DNA from: JADFNO01 sp965369945
GTDB taxonomy: Bacteria > Planctomycetota > Phycisphaerae > Phycisphaerales > SM1A02
Direction of reading: 5' to 3'
Assembly (NCBI GenBank): GCA_965369945.1
Contig: CBDUST010000009.1
Location: 1-33,593, forward strand
DNA length: 33,593 bases
Part shown: one piece after another, positions 6,698 to 14,718 of the stretch
Numbering within the stretch: position 1 is the first letter of the stretch
Layout of the letters: each line of letters starts with the position of its first letter
The notes under the pieces: model-generated
What the model was told of the DNA's origin: nothing
Seen by the model: only the letters and a program-made list of their open reading frames with translations
Databases searched by the model: none
Position numbers and translations under genes: made by a program

Positions 6698-7249
6698 ATG
6701 CGATTTCTTCTTGCCGCTGACGAAGCGGCTCAACATGGCGCCGAAAGCGCCGAGCTTATGGCCGCGAACTGGCTTCCAGCCGTCACGGCGCTTGTGGTGT
6801 TCCTCCTTGCGTTCGGCTTCCTTTACATGAAGGTTTGGCCCAAGATCGTGCAGGGGCTGGAGGATCGAGAGAACAAGATCCGCCAGGAGATCGAATCGGC
6901 CGAGCAAGCGCGTGAGCAAGCCAAGGCCGCACTGGCTGAGTACGAACGGAGCTTGGCTACGGCACGCGAGGAAGCCAATGCAATGATCGTCAAGGCCAAG
7001 TCCGACGCCAAGGCAGCCGGGGAGCAGCTTCGTGCGCGTAATGAAGCTGATCTGGTGGAGATGAAGCAGCGCGCCACTCGCGACATCGACTCCGCCAAAG
7101 CGGCTGCGATCGGTGAACTGCATAGGCAAGCAGTGATGCTGGCCACAGACATGGCTTCAAAGATACTCGCGCGCGAGATGACAGCCCAGGACCAACAAGG
7201 CCTGATCAATGAATCACTGGACGAGTTAGGTGCATCAAGCCGGTCATAG
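6698..7249 (+). CDS. atpF: F0F1 ATP synthase subunit b
   Basis: Subunit b (183 aa) is the peripheral stalk that holds F1 still against the rotor. It has one N-terminal transmembrane helix (about residues 25-45, ANWLPAVTALVVFLLAFGFLY) followed by a long charged helix. That helix is rich in Glu, Ala, Lys and Arg, typical of the right-handed coiled coil of b subunits. A hydrophilic stretch of about 20 residues precedes the membrane helix. It starts 21 bases after atpE with AAGGA/GAGA sequences just ahead of the ATG. Only one b-type gene is present, so the stalk is probably a homodimer. Confidence 0.93.
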   Translation: MRFLLAADEAAQHGAESAELMAANWLPAVTALVVFLLAFGFLYMKVWPKIVQGLEDRENKIRQEIESAEQAREQAKAALAEYERSLATAREEANAMIVKAKSDAKAAGEQLRARNEADLVEMKQRATRDIDSAKAAAIGELHRQAVMLATDMASKILAREMTAQDQQGLINESLDELGASSRS

Positions 7250-7282
7250 CTTCGGCACTACATACACCCCATCGAACGAACC

Positions 7283-7894
7283 ATGGCCATCCACACCGAC
7301 GCAATCGCCCAGGTCTACGCCAAGAGCTTGTACGAGCTGGCCAATGATGCCGGCGGCCGAGATAAGATCGTGGAACTCGCCCAGGAGCTTGAGCAGATTT
7401 GCGAGCTGGCGCGCGATGATCGCACGTTCCGAGAGTTCCTCGCCTCACCGATCATCAACACCAAGGCCAGAGGTGAAAGTGTGCGGCGCATCTTCGACGG
7501 TCGAATCACGGACCTTGCGCTTCGCTTCCTGTTGGTGCTGAACGACAAGGCCCGGCTTCGTCGGCTCGAATCCATCAGCGCCGCATTCGATCAGTTGGTC
7601 CACGAGGCGTTCGGCCGGGTCGAAGTCGATATCTACACGCCGGGGCCGTTGGGTCGGGAACAAATCGAGACCATCAAGCAGCGAATCCAAGTTGCGCTCA
7701 ACAAAGAGCCGGTGGTGTACTCTTACACTGACGATCAGATGATCGGCGGCGTGAAACTTCGCATCGGCGATCAGTTGATCGACGGCTCTGTGGCCAACCG
7801 CCTCCGCCGATTGCGCCACAAACTGTTGACGACCGGTGGGTCGGCCGTGCGCCAGCGCTTGAGTGAGATCATCGAAGAAGGAGAGGAACGATGA
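7283..7894 (+). CDS. atpH: F0F1 ATP synthase subunit delta
   Basis: Subunit delta (203 aa; OSCP in mitochondria) caps F1 and joins it to the b stalk. The N-terminal helical bundle begins with the typical IAQVYAKSLYELA motif, and the C-terminal half holds the conserved segment IGGVKLRIGDQLIDGSVANRLRRLR. That end motif (IGGxxIxxGDxxxDxSVxxxL) is diagnostic of the family. The gene follows atpF and its stop overlaps the start of the SIMPL gene as ATGA (7891-7894), so the two are probably translationally coupled. In standard operons atpA follows directly; here two unrelated genes come first. Confidence 0.95.
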   Translation: MAIHTDAIAQVYAKSLYELANDAGGRDKIVELAQELEQICELARDDRTFREFLASPIINTKARGESVRRIFDGRITDLALRFLLVLNDKARLRRLESISAAFDQLVHEAFGRVEVDIYTPGPLGREQIETIKQRIQVALNKEPVVYSYTDDQMIGGVKLRIGDQLIDGSVANRLRRLRHKLLTTGGSAVRQRLSEIIEEGEER

Positions 7895-8631
7895 GAACCT
7901 CCACCATCGGACTGTTGGCGATCGTTTGCATGTTACAGCCTGTGTCTCTGGCCTCGGCGGATGAAGCCGAAGCGGTCGTGCCCGTGCTCACAGTTCGAGG
8001 TGCGGCGCAACTTCAGAAGCCGGCAGATCAGTTGCGCATCAGCGTGGGCGTCGTCACCGAGTCGGATGAAGCGCCGACCGCGCTGCGCGAGAACACCCGG
8101 CAGATGAATGATGTGATCGACGCGCTGAAGAAGACCGGGTTGACTGACAAGGAATATCAGACGAGCCGGTTTCAGATTCAGCCGGTGTATTCGCGGCGCC
8201 CACGACAGGCGCCCGTGGATTGGAAGGCGCGGATCATCGGCTACCGCGTCAGTAACAGTCTCAACGTAAAGACGAAGAAGCTGTACCTGGCCGGCGAATT
8301 GATTCAGGCCGCCAACGAAGCCGGGGCGAACTCGATCGACTCCATCAGCTTTGGTCTTGCCGATCCGCGAACGCATCGGAGCGAAGCGATTCGGGCGGCC
8401 ACGGCCTATGCGCTGGCCGACGCGGGCACCCTGGCCGAGGCTGCGGGGCTGAGGTTGGTGCGGGTGCTATCGATCACACTGGATCAAGCGGCGGCCCCCG
8501 GGCCGATCCCGATACAGCGCATGAGCGCCGGCATGGCCATGGCCGAAGCCGCCCCGCCACCGATCAGCCCCGGTGATGTAACGGTCCGGGCGAGCGTGAC
8601 GGTTGTCTATGAGATTGCGCCAAAGGAGTGA
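7891..8631 (+). CDS. SIMPL-domain (DUF541) exported protein inside the atp operon
   Basis: The protein (246 aa) begins with a signal peptide (MRTSTIGLLAIVCMLQPVSLASA-DE). It then shows the SIMPL/DUF541 pattern: an opening strand with TVRGAAQLQKPADQLRISVGV, a helix ending in ALKKTGLTDKEYQTSRFQIQPVY, the GYRVSNSLNVKTK strand, and AGANSIDSISFGLAD followed by AIRAATAYALADAGTLAEAAG. The family includes BP26-type periplasmic or outer-membrane-associated oligomers and OapA-like proteins; its biochemical role is poorly known. It overlaps atpH by four bases, and its stop lies within the ribosome site of the methyltransferase gene, so it is a true operon member. No link of this family to ATP synthase is known to me. 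Confidence 0.85.
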   Translation: MRTSTIGLLAIVCMLQPVSLASADEAEAVVPVLTVRGAAQLQKPADQLRISVGVVTESDEAPTALRENTRQMNDVIDALKKTGLTDKEYQTSRFQIQPVYSRRPRQAPVDWKARIIGYRVSNSLNVKTKKLYLAGELIQAANEAGANSIDSISFGLADPRTHRSEAIRAATAYALADAGTLAEAAGLRLVRVLSITLDQAAAPGPIPIQRMSAGMAMAEAAPPPISPGDVTVRASVTVVYEIAPKE

Positions 8632-8634
8632 GGC

Positions 8635-10029
8635 ATGGCTGAGAACACGCTCTACTACGGTGACAACCTCGATGTACTTCGCCGCTATGTTGGGGATGAA
8701 GCGGTCGATCTCATTTATCTCGATCCACCGTTCAAAAGCAACAAAGACTACAATGTTCTGTTCGAGGAGCAGGATGGCTCACGATCGGCCGCACAAATCA
8801 AAGCCTTTGACGACACGTGGACTTGGGACGAAGGAGCAGCCCGCGCTTATAAAGACACCGTAGAAAATGGACCGGAAGCCGTTTCGCGAACGATGCAGGC
8901 TTTTCGGCAGATGTTTGGCGAGACTGACATGTTGGCATACCTCTCAATGATGGCGCCGCGTCTGGTTGAGTTGCGTCGTGTACTCAAATCGACCGGCTCA
9001 ATCTACCTGCATTGTGACTGGACAGCTAGTGCGCACCTTCGACTGCTTATGGACGCAGTCTTTGGCCCAAAGAGCTTCCTCAACAACATCGTCTGGTGCT
9101 TCGGGTTAGGAGGCAGCTCGAAACGCTACTGGCCTCGCAAGCACCATGACATTCTCTGGTACTGCAAGACACCCGGTGAGCATTACTTCGAAGCGGTTCT
9201 TGTTCCGGCGACATCAGAACGCATGAAGGGACAGATGAAGAAGGCACCTGACTACTGGTACATACAGGTAAGCAGCACCTCTCCGGAACGCCTTGGATAT
9301 GCGACAGAAAAGCCCCGTCAACTCCTGGAGTGCATTGTACAATCCAGCAGTAAAGCAGGCGATCTGGTGCTCGATCCCTTCTGTGGCGGCGGGACGACTG
9401 TCGAAGCGGCACAAAAGCTAGGGCGGCGCTGGATTGCGATAGACATTACTCACCTCGCCGTTACTTTCATCAAGCACCGATTACAGAGCGCCTTTGTCGA
9501 ACCGGTAGACTATCGCGTGGTCGGAGAGCCTGTTTCTCTTCCAGATGCGCAAGCTTTAGCGGAAGACGATCGATTTCAGTTCCAATACTGGGCCCTGGGA
9601 TTGGTGGGTGCTCGGCCAGCTGATCAGAAAAAGGGGGCTGATAAGGGAATCGACGGACGGCTCTTCTTCCACGATGAGGCAGAGGGCGGAAAGACCAAGC
9701 AGATCATCCTATCGGTCAAATCCGGCGATGTTGGTGTGTCCGACATCCGCGATCTGCGAGGCGTCATAGAACGCGAAAATGCGGAGATCGGGGTATTGAT
9801 CACGTTGCGTGAACCTACAAAACCCATGCGGACTGAAGCCGCAGCGGCAGGGTTCTACCGCTCCCCAGGCTGGAAGGAAGATTATCCGCGCCTGCAGATA
9901 CTCACGATCACTGAACTGCTTGAGGGTAAACGGATCCAGTATCCGCCATCACGTCAAGTGAATGTAACATACAAGAAGGGGCCGAAAGCTAAGCGCAGCT
10001 CGCCGGACCCGCTGAGGCTCCTCTTTTGA
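8635..10029 (+). CDS. Beta-class DNA methyltransferase fused to an Mrr-like nuclease domain
   Basis: The N-terminal two thirds (464 aa total) form an adenine-N6 or cytosine-N4 methyltransferase. Catalytic motif IV (LIYLDPPF, 27-33) precedes the SAM-binding motif I (LVLDPFCGGGTT, 244-255), which is the beta-class order; ERLGYATEKP (218-227) is also typical. DPPF favours adenine-N6. The segment between the motifs is short, so target recognition must be compact. Residues about 313-435 resemble the Mrr catalytic domain: GADKGIDGR (334-342), IILSVKSG (357-364), then VSDIRDLRGVIERENAEIGVLIT. Asp340 and Lys362 would be PD-(D/E)xK residues. The usual Glu/Gln two before the Lys is Ser360, so cleavage is uncertain. 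AAGGAG overlaps the SIMPL stop ahead of the ATG, and atpA follows by 28 bases. No separate endonuclease or specificity gene is nearby. Confidence 0.88.
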   Translation: MAENTLYYGDNLDVLRRYVGDEAVDLIYLDPPFKSNKDYNVLFEEQDGSRSAAQIKAFDDTWTWDEGAARAYKDTVENGPEAVSRTMQAFRQMFGETDMLAYLSMMAPRLVELRRVLKSTGSIYLHCDWTASAHLRLLMDAVFGPKSFLNNIVWCFGLGGSSKRYWPRKHHDILWYCKTPGEHYFEAVLVPATSERMKGQMKKAPDYWYIQVSSTSPERLGYATEKPRQLLECIVQSSSKAGDLVLDPFCGGGTTVEAAQKLGRRWIAIDITHLAVTFIKHRLQSAFVEPVDYRVVGEPVSLPDAQALAEDDRFQFQYWALGLVGARPADQKKGADKGIDGRLFFHDEAEGGKTKQIILSVKSGDVGVSDIRDLRGVIERENAEIGVLITLREPTKPMRTEAAAAGFYRSPGWKEDYPRLQILTITELLEGKRIQYPPSRQVNVTYKKGPKAKRSSPDPLRLLF

Positions 10030-10057
10030 AACCGAAGAATTGCATGAGATCAAACCC

Positions 10058-11623
10058 GTGAAGATCAAGACCGACGAAATCACTTCCGTTATCAAGCAGG
10101 AAATCGAGCAGTTCTCCACCGAACTGGAGATCTCAGAAGTTGGCCGCGTCGTCGAGGTCGGCGACGGCATCGCGCGCATCTATGGGCTGTCGAGATCGAT
10201 GGCGGGCGAACTGTTGGAGTTCGACACACCAGAAGGTGCGGTGATGGGCCAGGTGATGAACCTGGAGCTGGATACGGTCGGCGCGGTGATCTATGGCAAT
10301 TACCTGGCGGTGCGCGAAGGCGACACCGTCAAGTCCACCAACCGACTGCTGGAAGTTCCAGTCGGTGAAGGCATGCTGGGACGGGTCGTCGATCCCTTGG
10401 GGCAAGCCATGGATGGCGGCCCACCAATCGACACCGGCGGCCTGACGCGCAAGCTCGACATCGTTGCCCCCGGAATCGCGTATCGCCAGCCGGTGAAGGA
10501 GCCGTTGCAGACCGGCATCAAGGCGATCGACTCGATGATTCCCATCGGCCGGGGCCAGCGCGAACTGATCATCGGCGATCGCAAAACCGGCAAGACCGCT
10601 GTCGCAGTGGATGCGATCATCAATCAGCGCGGTTGGTGGGGTACGCCCGATGCGGTGGTCTGCATCTATGTCGCAATCGGCCAAAAGGAATCGACGGTGG
10701 CCGGCGTCGTTGAGACGCTCAAAGAGCACGGCGCCATGGACTATACGATCGTGGTATCGGCAAGCGCGGCTGATCCCGCACCGATGCAGTACATCGCTCC
10801 TTACGCCGGCTGTGCAATGGGCGAGCACTTCATGTGGCAAGGAAAGGAAAACAAAACGCCCAAGCACGTGTTGTGCGTCTACGACGATCTGACCAAGCAG
10901 GCACATGCCTACCGTCAGCTTTCACTCTTGCTTCGGCGGCCGCCGGGGCGCGAGGCGTATCCGGGCGACGTGTTCTATCTGCACAGTCGATTGCTGGAGC
11001 GCGCCACCAAGTTAGCCGATCAACACGGCGGCGGTTCGCTGACGGCCTTGCCGATCATCGAGACGCAGGAAGGCGACGTGTCAGCGTACATTCCCACAAA
11101 CGTAATCTCGATCACCGACGGTCAGATTTACCTCCAGCCGGAACTGTTCGCAGCCGGTACACGACCGGCCATCAACGTCGGAATCTCCGTCAGCCGTGTA
11201 GGCGGCAACGCCCAGATCAAGGCGATGAAAGAGATCGCAGGTTCGCTGCGCTTGGACCTGGCGGCGTACCGGGAGCTGGAAGCGTTCGCGCAGCTCGGCA
11301 CCGACCTGGATGCGACCAGCCAGAGGCAGCTTGATCGCGGCGGGCGAATGGTGCAGTTGCTCAAACAAGATCAGTACATTCCCTTCGACGCCATCGACCA
11401 ATGTATTTCGATCTTCGCTGCGGCGAACGGTTTCCTCGACGATCTGGACCTTTCCGCAGTTCATGCGTTTGAGCGTGATTTGTTGGGGTTCCTCGCCGGA
11501 CCAAAAAAGGGCCTGCGAGATAAGTTGGCCGACACCAAGTCGTTCAAGGGTCTCGAAGAGGAATTCACCGGTGCGGTTCGCGACTTCAAGGCCAACTGGT
11601 CACCGCCGGGCCAGGGCACATAG
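10058..11623 (+). CDS. atpA: F0F1 ATP synthase subunit alpha
   Basis: The alpha subunit (521 aa) is the non-catalytic nucleotide-binding partner of beta in the F1 head. It shows the P-loop GDRKTGKT (near residue 175), VGRVVDPLGQ-type sequence (GRVVDPLGQAMDG), YDDLTKQAHAYRQLSLLLRRPPGREAYPGDVFYLHSRLLERA, and the alpha signature PAINVGISVSRVGG. I chose GTG 10058, which yields the standard MKIKTDEITSVIKQEIEQF start; a TTG at 10040 would add six residues without a better ribosome site. A small insert (WQGKENKTPKH) precedes the VYDDL strand. It is the last atp gene in the window: gamma, beta and epsilon do not follow. A 7-bp inverted repeat just after the stop (11630-11636 and 11660-11666) lacks a T-tract. 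Confidence 0.97.
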   Translation: MKIKTDEITSVIKQEIEQFSTELEISEVGRVVEVGDGIARIYGLSRSMAGELLEFDTPEGAVMGQVMNLELDTVGAVIYGNYLAVREGDTVKSTNRLLEVPVGEGMLGRVVDPLGQAMDGGPPIDTGGLTRKLDIVAPGIAYRQPVKEPLQTGIKAIDSMIPIGRGQRELIIGDRKTGKTAVAVDAIINQRGWWGTPDAVVCIYVAIGQKESTVAGVVETLKEHGAMDYTIVVSASAADPAPMQYIAPYAGCAMGEHFMWQGKENKTPKHVLCVYDDLTKQAHAYRQLSLLLRRPPGREAYPGDVFYLHSRLLERATKLADQHGGGSLTALPIIETQEGDVSAYIPTNVISITDGQIYLQPELFAAGTRPAINVGISVSRVGGNAQIKAMKEIAGSLRLDLAAYRELEAFAQLGTDLDATSQRQLDRGGRMVQLLKQDQYIPFDAIDQCISIFAAANGFLDDLDLSAVHAFERDLLGFLAGPKKGLRDKLADTKSFKGLEEEFTGAVRDFKANWSPPGQGT

Positions 11624-11773
11624 CGAACCGGCCAAGACGATCCGGCGTACTCCACTTGGCTTGGCCCGTCCATGACCTCAAGCAGTCGATGGGAATGATC
11701 GATCGAGATTGGTGAATTGCCGATTCCCCTGCGGTCGACGGGCCGATAGATTCTCGACAAGGCCAGCCAGACG

Positions 11774-12784
11774 ATGAGCCACGATATCCATCTTGCAGCA
11801 GCGCTCGGTGCGGTCCAGCACGCATGCCGGGTGGCCCGCGCGATCCAGCAGAACTTGGTGCAGGTTCGTGAAATCACCAAGGATGATCGAAGCCCTGTGA
11901 CTGTGGCTGACTTTGCGGTCCAGGCGATCGTGGCGATGGCGATCCATGAAACAGGTGAAGCTGCCGATATCGTGGGCGAAGAACATTCCGGTGAGCTGCG
12001 CCAGGCCGAAAACGAAGCTGTACTTGATGCAGTGGTCGCAGCGGTGAGCACGTATCGACCTGGTGTCACGGCAAACGAAGTGCTCGACACGATCGACCGG
12101 TGCAATCACGACGCCTCGGCCGAGGCGTATTGGGCGATCGATCCCATCGATGGGACAAAAGGGTTTCTGCGCGGGCAGCAATATGCGATTGCGCTCGGCC
12201 GAATTGAGAATGGCCAAGTTGTGATGGGCGTGATGGGTTGCCCGAATCTGCCGGCGGATCCTTCGCAGCCGCTTGATCAGCCGGACGCGCGCGGAACCAT
12301 CTACGGCGCCGTTCATCAGAGTGGTGCATGGGAACTTCCAGCCGACGATCCGAGCGCGCAACGCAAGCCTATCGCGGCAACGACTGAATCAAAAGGCGAG
12401 GAACTGCGCATCTGTGAATCTGTGGAGAAGGCGCACTCCAAACGTAGCGATGCGGCGCAAATCGCCGAGACATTCGGCGGACCGGTCCAACCCGTTCGTC
12501 TGGACAGTCAATGCAAGTATGCGGTCGTAGCGCGCGGTCAGGCTGATGCTTATCTTCGGATGCCGACGAGTAAGACGTATGTCGAGAAGATTTGGGATCA
12601 TGCCGCCGGGAGTATCATTGCCACCGAAGCCGGAGCAATTGTCACGGACATCACAGGCAGTGAACTGGACTTCAAACACGGTCGGCGGCTGGAGACGAAT
12701 CGCGGCGTCGTCTGTGCCGCCCCGCACATACACGGACGGATCATCAAGGCCATCGAAAGCCTCGGAATAGGCGCTGGTGTGTAA
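11774..12784 (+). CDS. 3'(2'),5'-bisphosphate nucleotidase (HAL2/CysQ type)
   Basis: This inositol-monophosphatase-fold enzyme (336 aa) most likely removes the 3'-phosphate from PAP, the by-product of PAPS-dependent sulfation or sulfate reduction, giving AMP. The magnesium-site motifs are all present: GEEHSGE (68-74), DPIDGTKGF (123-131) and EKIWDHAAG (271-279), as is KDDRSPVTVADFAVQA (36-51). KDDRSPVTVAD and the overall length resemble the yeast Hal2/plant SAL1 branch more than short bacterial CysQ. Lithium or sodium sensitivity is known for that branch. It starts 150 bases after atpA and precedes a permease gene by 38 bases, so the two may be co-transcribed. Activity on inositol phosphates cannot be excluded. 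Confidence 0.85.
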   Translation: MSHDIHLAAALGAVQHACRVARAIQQNLVQVREITKDDRSPVTVADFAVQAIVAMAIHETGEAADIVGEEHSGELRQAENEAVLDAVVAAVSTYRPGVTANEVLDTIDRCNHDASAEAYWAIDPIDGTKGFLRGQQYAIALGRIENGQVVMGVMGCPNLPADPSQPLDQPDARGTIYGAVHQSGAWELPADDPSAQRKPIAATTESKGEELRICESVEKAHSKRSDAAQIAETFGGPVQPVRLDSQCKYAVVARGQADAYLRMPTSKTYVEKIWDHAAGSIIATEAGAIVTDITGSELDFKHGRRLETNRGVVCAAPHIHGRIIKAIESLGIGAGV

Positions 12785-12822
12785 CCTCTGAACACTCCCC
12801 TGCCGACGGGACTCCGATCATC

Positions 12823-14703
12823 ATGATCTTTGAAGCATGGTTCACGATCGTTATCATCGGATTGGTCATCGCGGCGCTGATGACTAGTCGAATCAGCGTC
12901 GACGTCGCAATGGTCGGCGGGCTGACGTTGTTGATGGTCGGCGACTTTATCTTCGGCGAGTTGCTGGGGATGGACGGCGTGCTCTCGGTGCCGGACGCAA
13001 TTGCCGGGTTTGCCCATCAAGCGATCATGATGATCGGAGCGTTGTTCGTGGTCGCGGCTGGACTTCAAGAGACCGGCGGCATGGAAGTCGTTGCGCAGCG
13101 CCTGCTCGGACGACCGAAGACGATTCTTGGTGCGCAGCTTCGCCTCATGGCGCCGGTGGCCCTACTCAGTGGATTCATGAACAACACGCCGATCGTGGCG
13201 ATGTATCTACCCATCGTCGGGGATTGGGCGAAAAAACTGCGTATCAGCCCCTCGAAACTGTACATGCCACTGAGCTTCGCCGCGATCCTGGGCGGAAAAC
13301 TGACTTACATCGGCACTGCATCCAACATTGTCGTCATAGGTTTGTTCCTCAGCCTTCTCAACGATCCTCAGCAGCAACATTGGCTCGGCGCACTTGGCGT
13401 CACCGAACCCTCATCAACCTTGCGATTCTGGGGTGTCGCAGCACTCGGCGTTCCGACCGCACTTGTCGGAATCGCCTTCATCGGCCTGACCTCCAAGTGG
13501 CTGTTGCCGCAGCGCAAACCGGCAGACCCCATCACACTCGACGCCCGCAAATACGAAGTCGAAATGATCGTCGAACCCGACTCTGCCATCGTGGGCAAGA
13601 CCATCGAAGCTGCCGGGCTTCGTCACCTACCGGGTTTGTTCCTTACACAGATCGAGCGAGCAGGTACCGTTCTCGGTGCGGTTTCGCCCGAACGACTCAT
13701 CGAAGCCAATGATCGCCTCGCGTTCGTCGGGATTCTCGAATCAGTCATCGATCTGCGAAAGATTCGTGGTCTCGTCCCAGCCACGGATCAGGTGCAGAAG
13801 ATCACAAGTGGCGGAGGGCCGCGGATGTTGGTGGAAGCAGTCGTGTCGCACAATTCACCGCTTGTGGGCCGAACGGTGCGCCAATCCCAGTTCCGCGGCA
13901 GATACAACGCCGCCATCATCGCTGTCCACCGCAACGGCGAACACATCAACCGCAAGATCGGTCAGATCGTACTGAACTCGGGCGACACGCTCCTGCTGGA
14001 CACGCATGCCGGGTTTGTCGATGCCTATCGCAACAGTGACGACTTCTATTTGGTGTCTACTGTCGAGGGTTCGCGTCCCATCCGACATGAACGAGCGTGG
14101 GTGGCGTTGGGCATCCTGGCAGCACTGATCATCATGCTGACCGCCACGCCGATCTCACCCGTTGTCGCAGCCTTTTTCTGCGCCATGGCCATGATCGTTA
14201 CACGCTGTGTCACGGGCACGATCGCGCGCACCGCCATCAATTGGCAGGTGCTGATCGTCATCGGCTGCGCGCTGGGGATGGGCGTGGCACTTCAGCAGAC
14301 CGGCGCAGCGGCATCAATCGCCCATTCCATTCGCGATCTGTGCGATCACGTCGGCATCGGTGATAACCCGCATGCGATGCTTTTTGTGTTGTTCATCCTC
14401 GCCGCCGGTTTCGCGCAGTTGATTACGAACAACGGCTCAGCTGTGCTTATGTTCCCAATCATGATGACGACCGCTAGCGATCTGGGCGTCCGGCCCGAGC
14501 CGTTTGTCTTTTGTCTCATGATTGCCGCCGGCTCGACCTACATCTCGCCCGTTGCCTACCAGACCAACTTGATGGTCTATGGACCAGGCGGGTATCGGTT
14601 CATGGACTTTGTGAAGTTGGGGGCGCCGCTTACCGTGCTCGTTGCACTCATCGCCAGCGCCGTCGCGCCGCTGTTCTTTCCGTTTTATTCCACTGGGCCG
14701 TAA
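12823..14703 (+). CDS. SLC13/DASS-type permease with two RCK (TrkA-C) domains
   Basis: The polytopic protein (626 aa) has two membrane halves split by a cytoplasmic insert. The first half (1-230) contains the FMNNTPIVAMYLP (118-130) and YIGTASNIVV hairpin motifs. Residues about 237-410 form two TrkA-C-like ligand-binding repeats (EVEMIVEPDSAIVGKTIEAAGL and LVEAVVSHNSPLVGRTVRQSQF). The second half repeats the pattern with LITNNGSAVLMFPI and ISPVAYQTNLMVYGPGGYRFMDF. This architecture is that of the SLC13-like permeases with TrkA-C inserts, which include sodium/sulfate carriers such as algal Sac1/SLT-type proteins. The substrate is not readable from sequence. Placement directly behind the PAP phosphatase favours sulfate, but this is inference. 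No SD is obvious before ATG 12823. Confidence 0.88.
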   Translation: MIFEAWFTIVIIGLVIAALMTSRISVDVAMVGGLTLLMVGDFIFGELLGMDGVLSVPDAIAGFAHQAIMMIGALFVVAAGLQETGGMEVVAQRLLGRPKTILGAQLRLMAPVALLSGFMNNTPIVAMYLPIVGDWAKKLRISPSKLYMPLSFAAILGGKLTYIGTASNIVVIGLFLSLLNDPQQQHWLGALGVTEPSSTLRFWGVAALGVPTALVGIAFIGLTSKWLLPQRKPADPITLDARKYEVEMIVEPDSAIVGKTIEAAGLRHLPGLFLTQIERAGTVLGAVSPERLIEANDRLAFVGILESVIDLRKIRGLVPATDQVQKITSGGGPRMLVEAVVSHNSPLVGRTVRQSQFRGRYNAAIIAVHRNGEHINRKIGQIVLNSGDTLLLDTHAGFVDAYRNSDDFYLVSTVEGSRPIRHERAWVALGILAALIIMLTATPISPVVAAFFCAMAMIVTRCVTGTIARTAINWQVLIVIGCALGMGVALQQTGAAASIAHSIRDLCDHVGIGDNPHAMLFVLFILAAGFAQLITNNGSAVLMFPIMMTTASDLGVRPEPFVFCLMIAAGSTYISPVAYQTNLMVYGPGGYRFMDFVKLGAPLTVLVALIASAVAPLFFPFYSTGP

Positions 14704-14718
14704 GACAGTAATTGCTCG

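Noticed and set aside
8635..10029. Mobile element or full restriction-modification island around the methyltransferase
   Set aside because: No transposase, integrase, flanking repeats, specificity subunit or separate endonuclease gene is seen; the flanks are intact operon genes.
10133..10906. 257-codon minus-strand frame inside atpA
   Set aside because: Antisense of a highly conserved gene; no family resemblance.
11630..11666. Inverted repeat GGCCAAG/CTTGGCC after atpA as a terminator
   Set aside because: Seven pairs with a 23-base loop and no T-tract; too weak to annotate alone.
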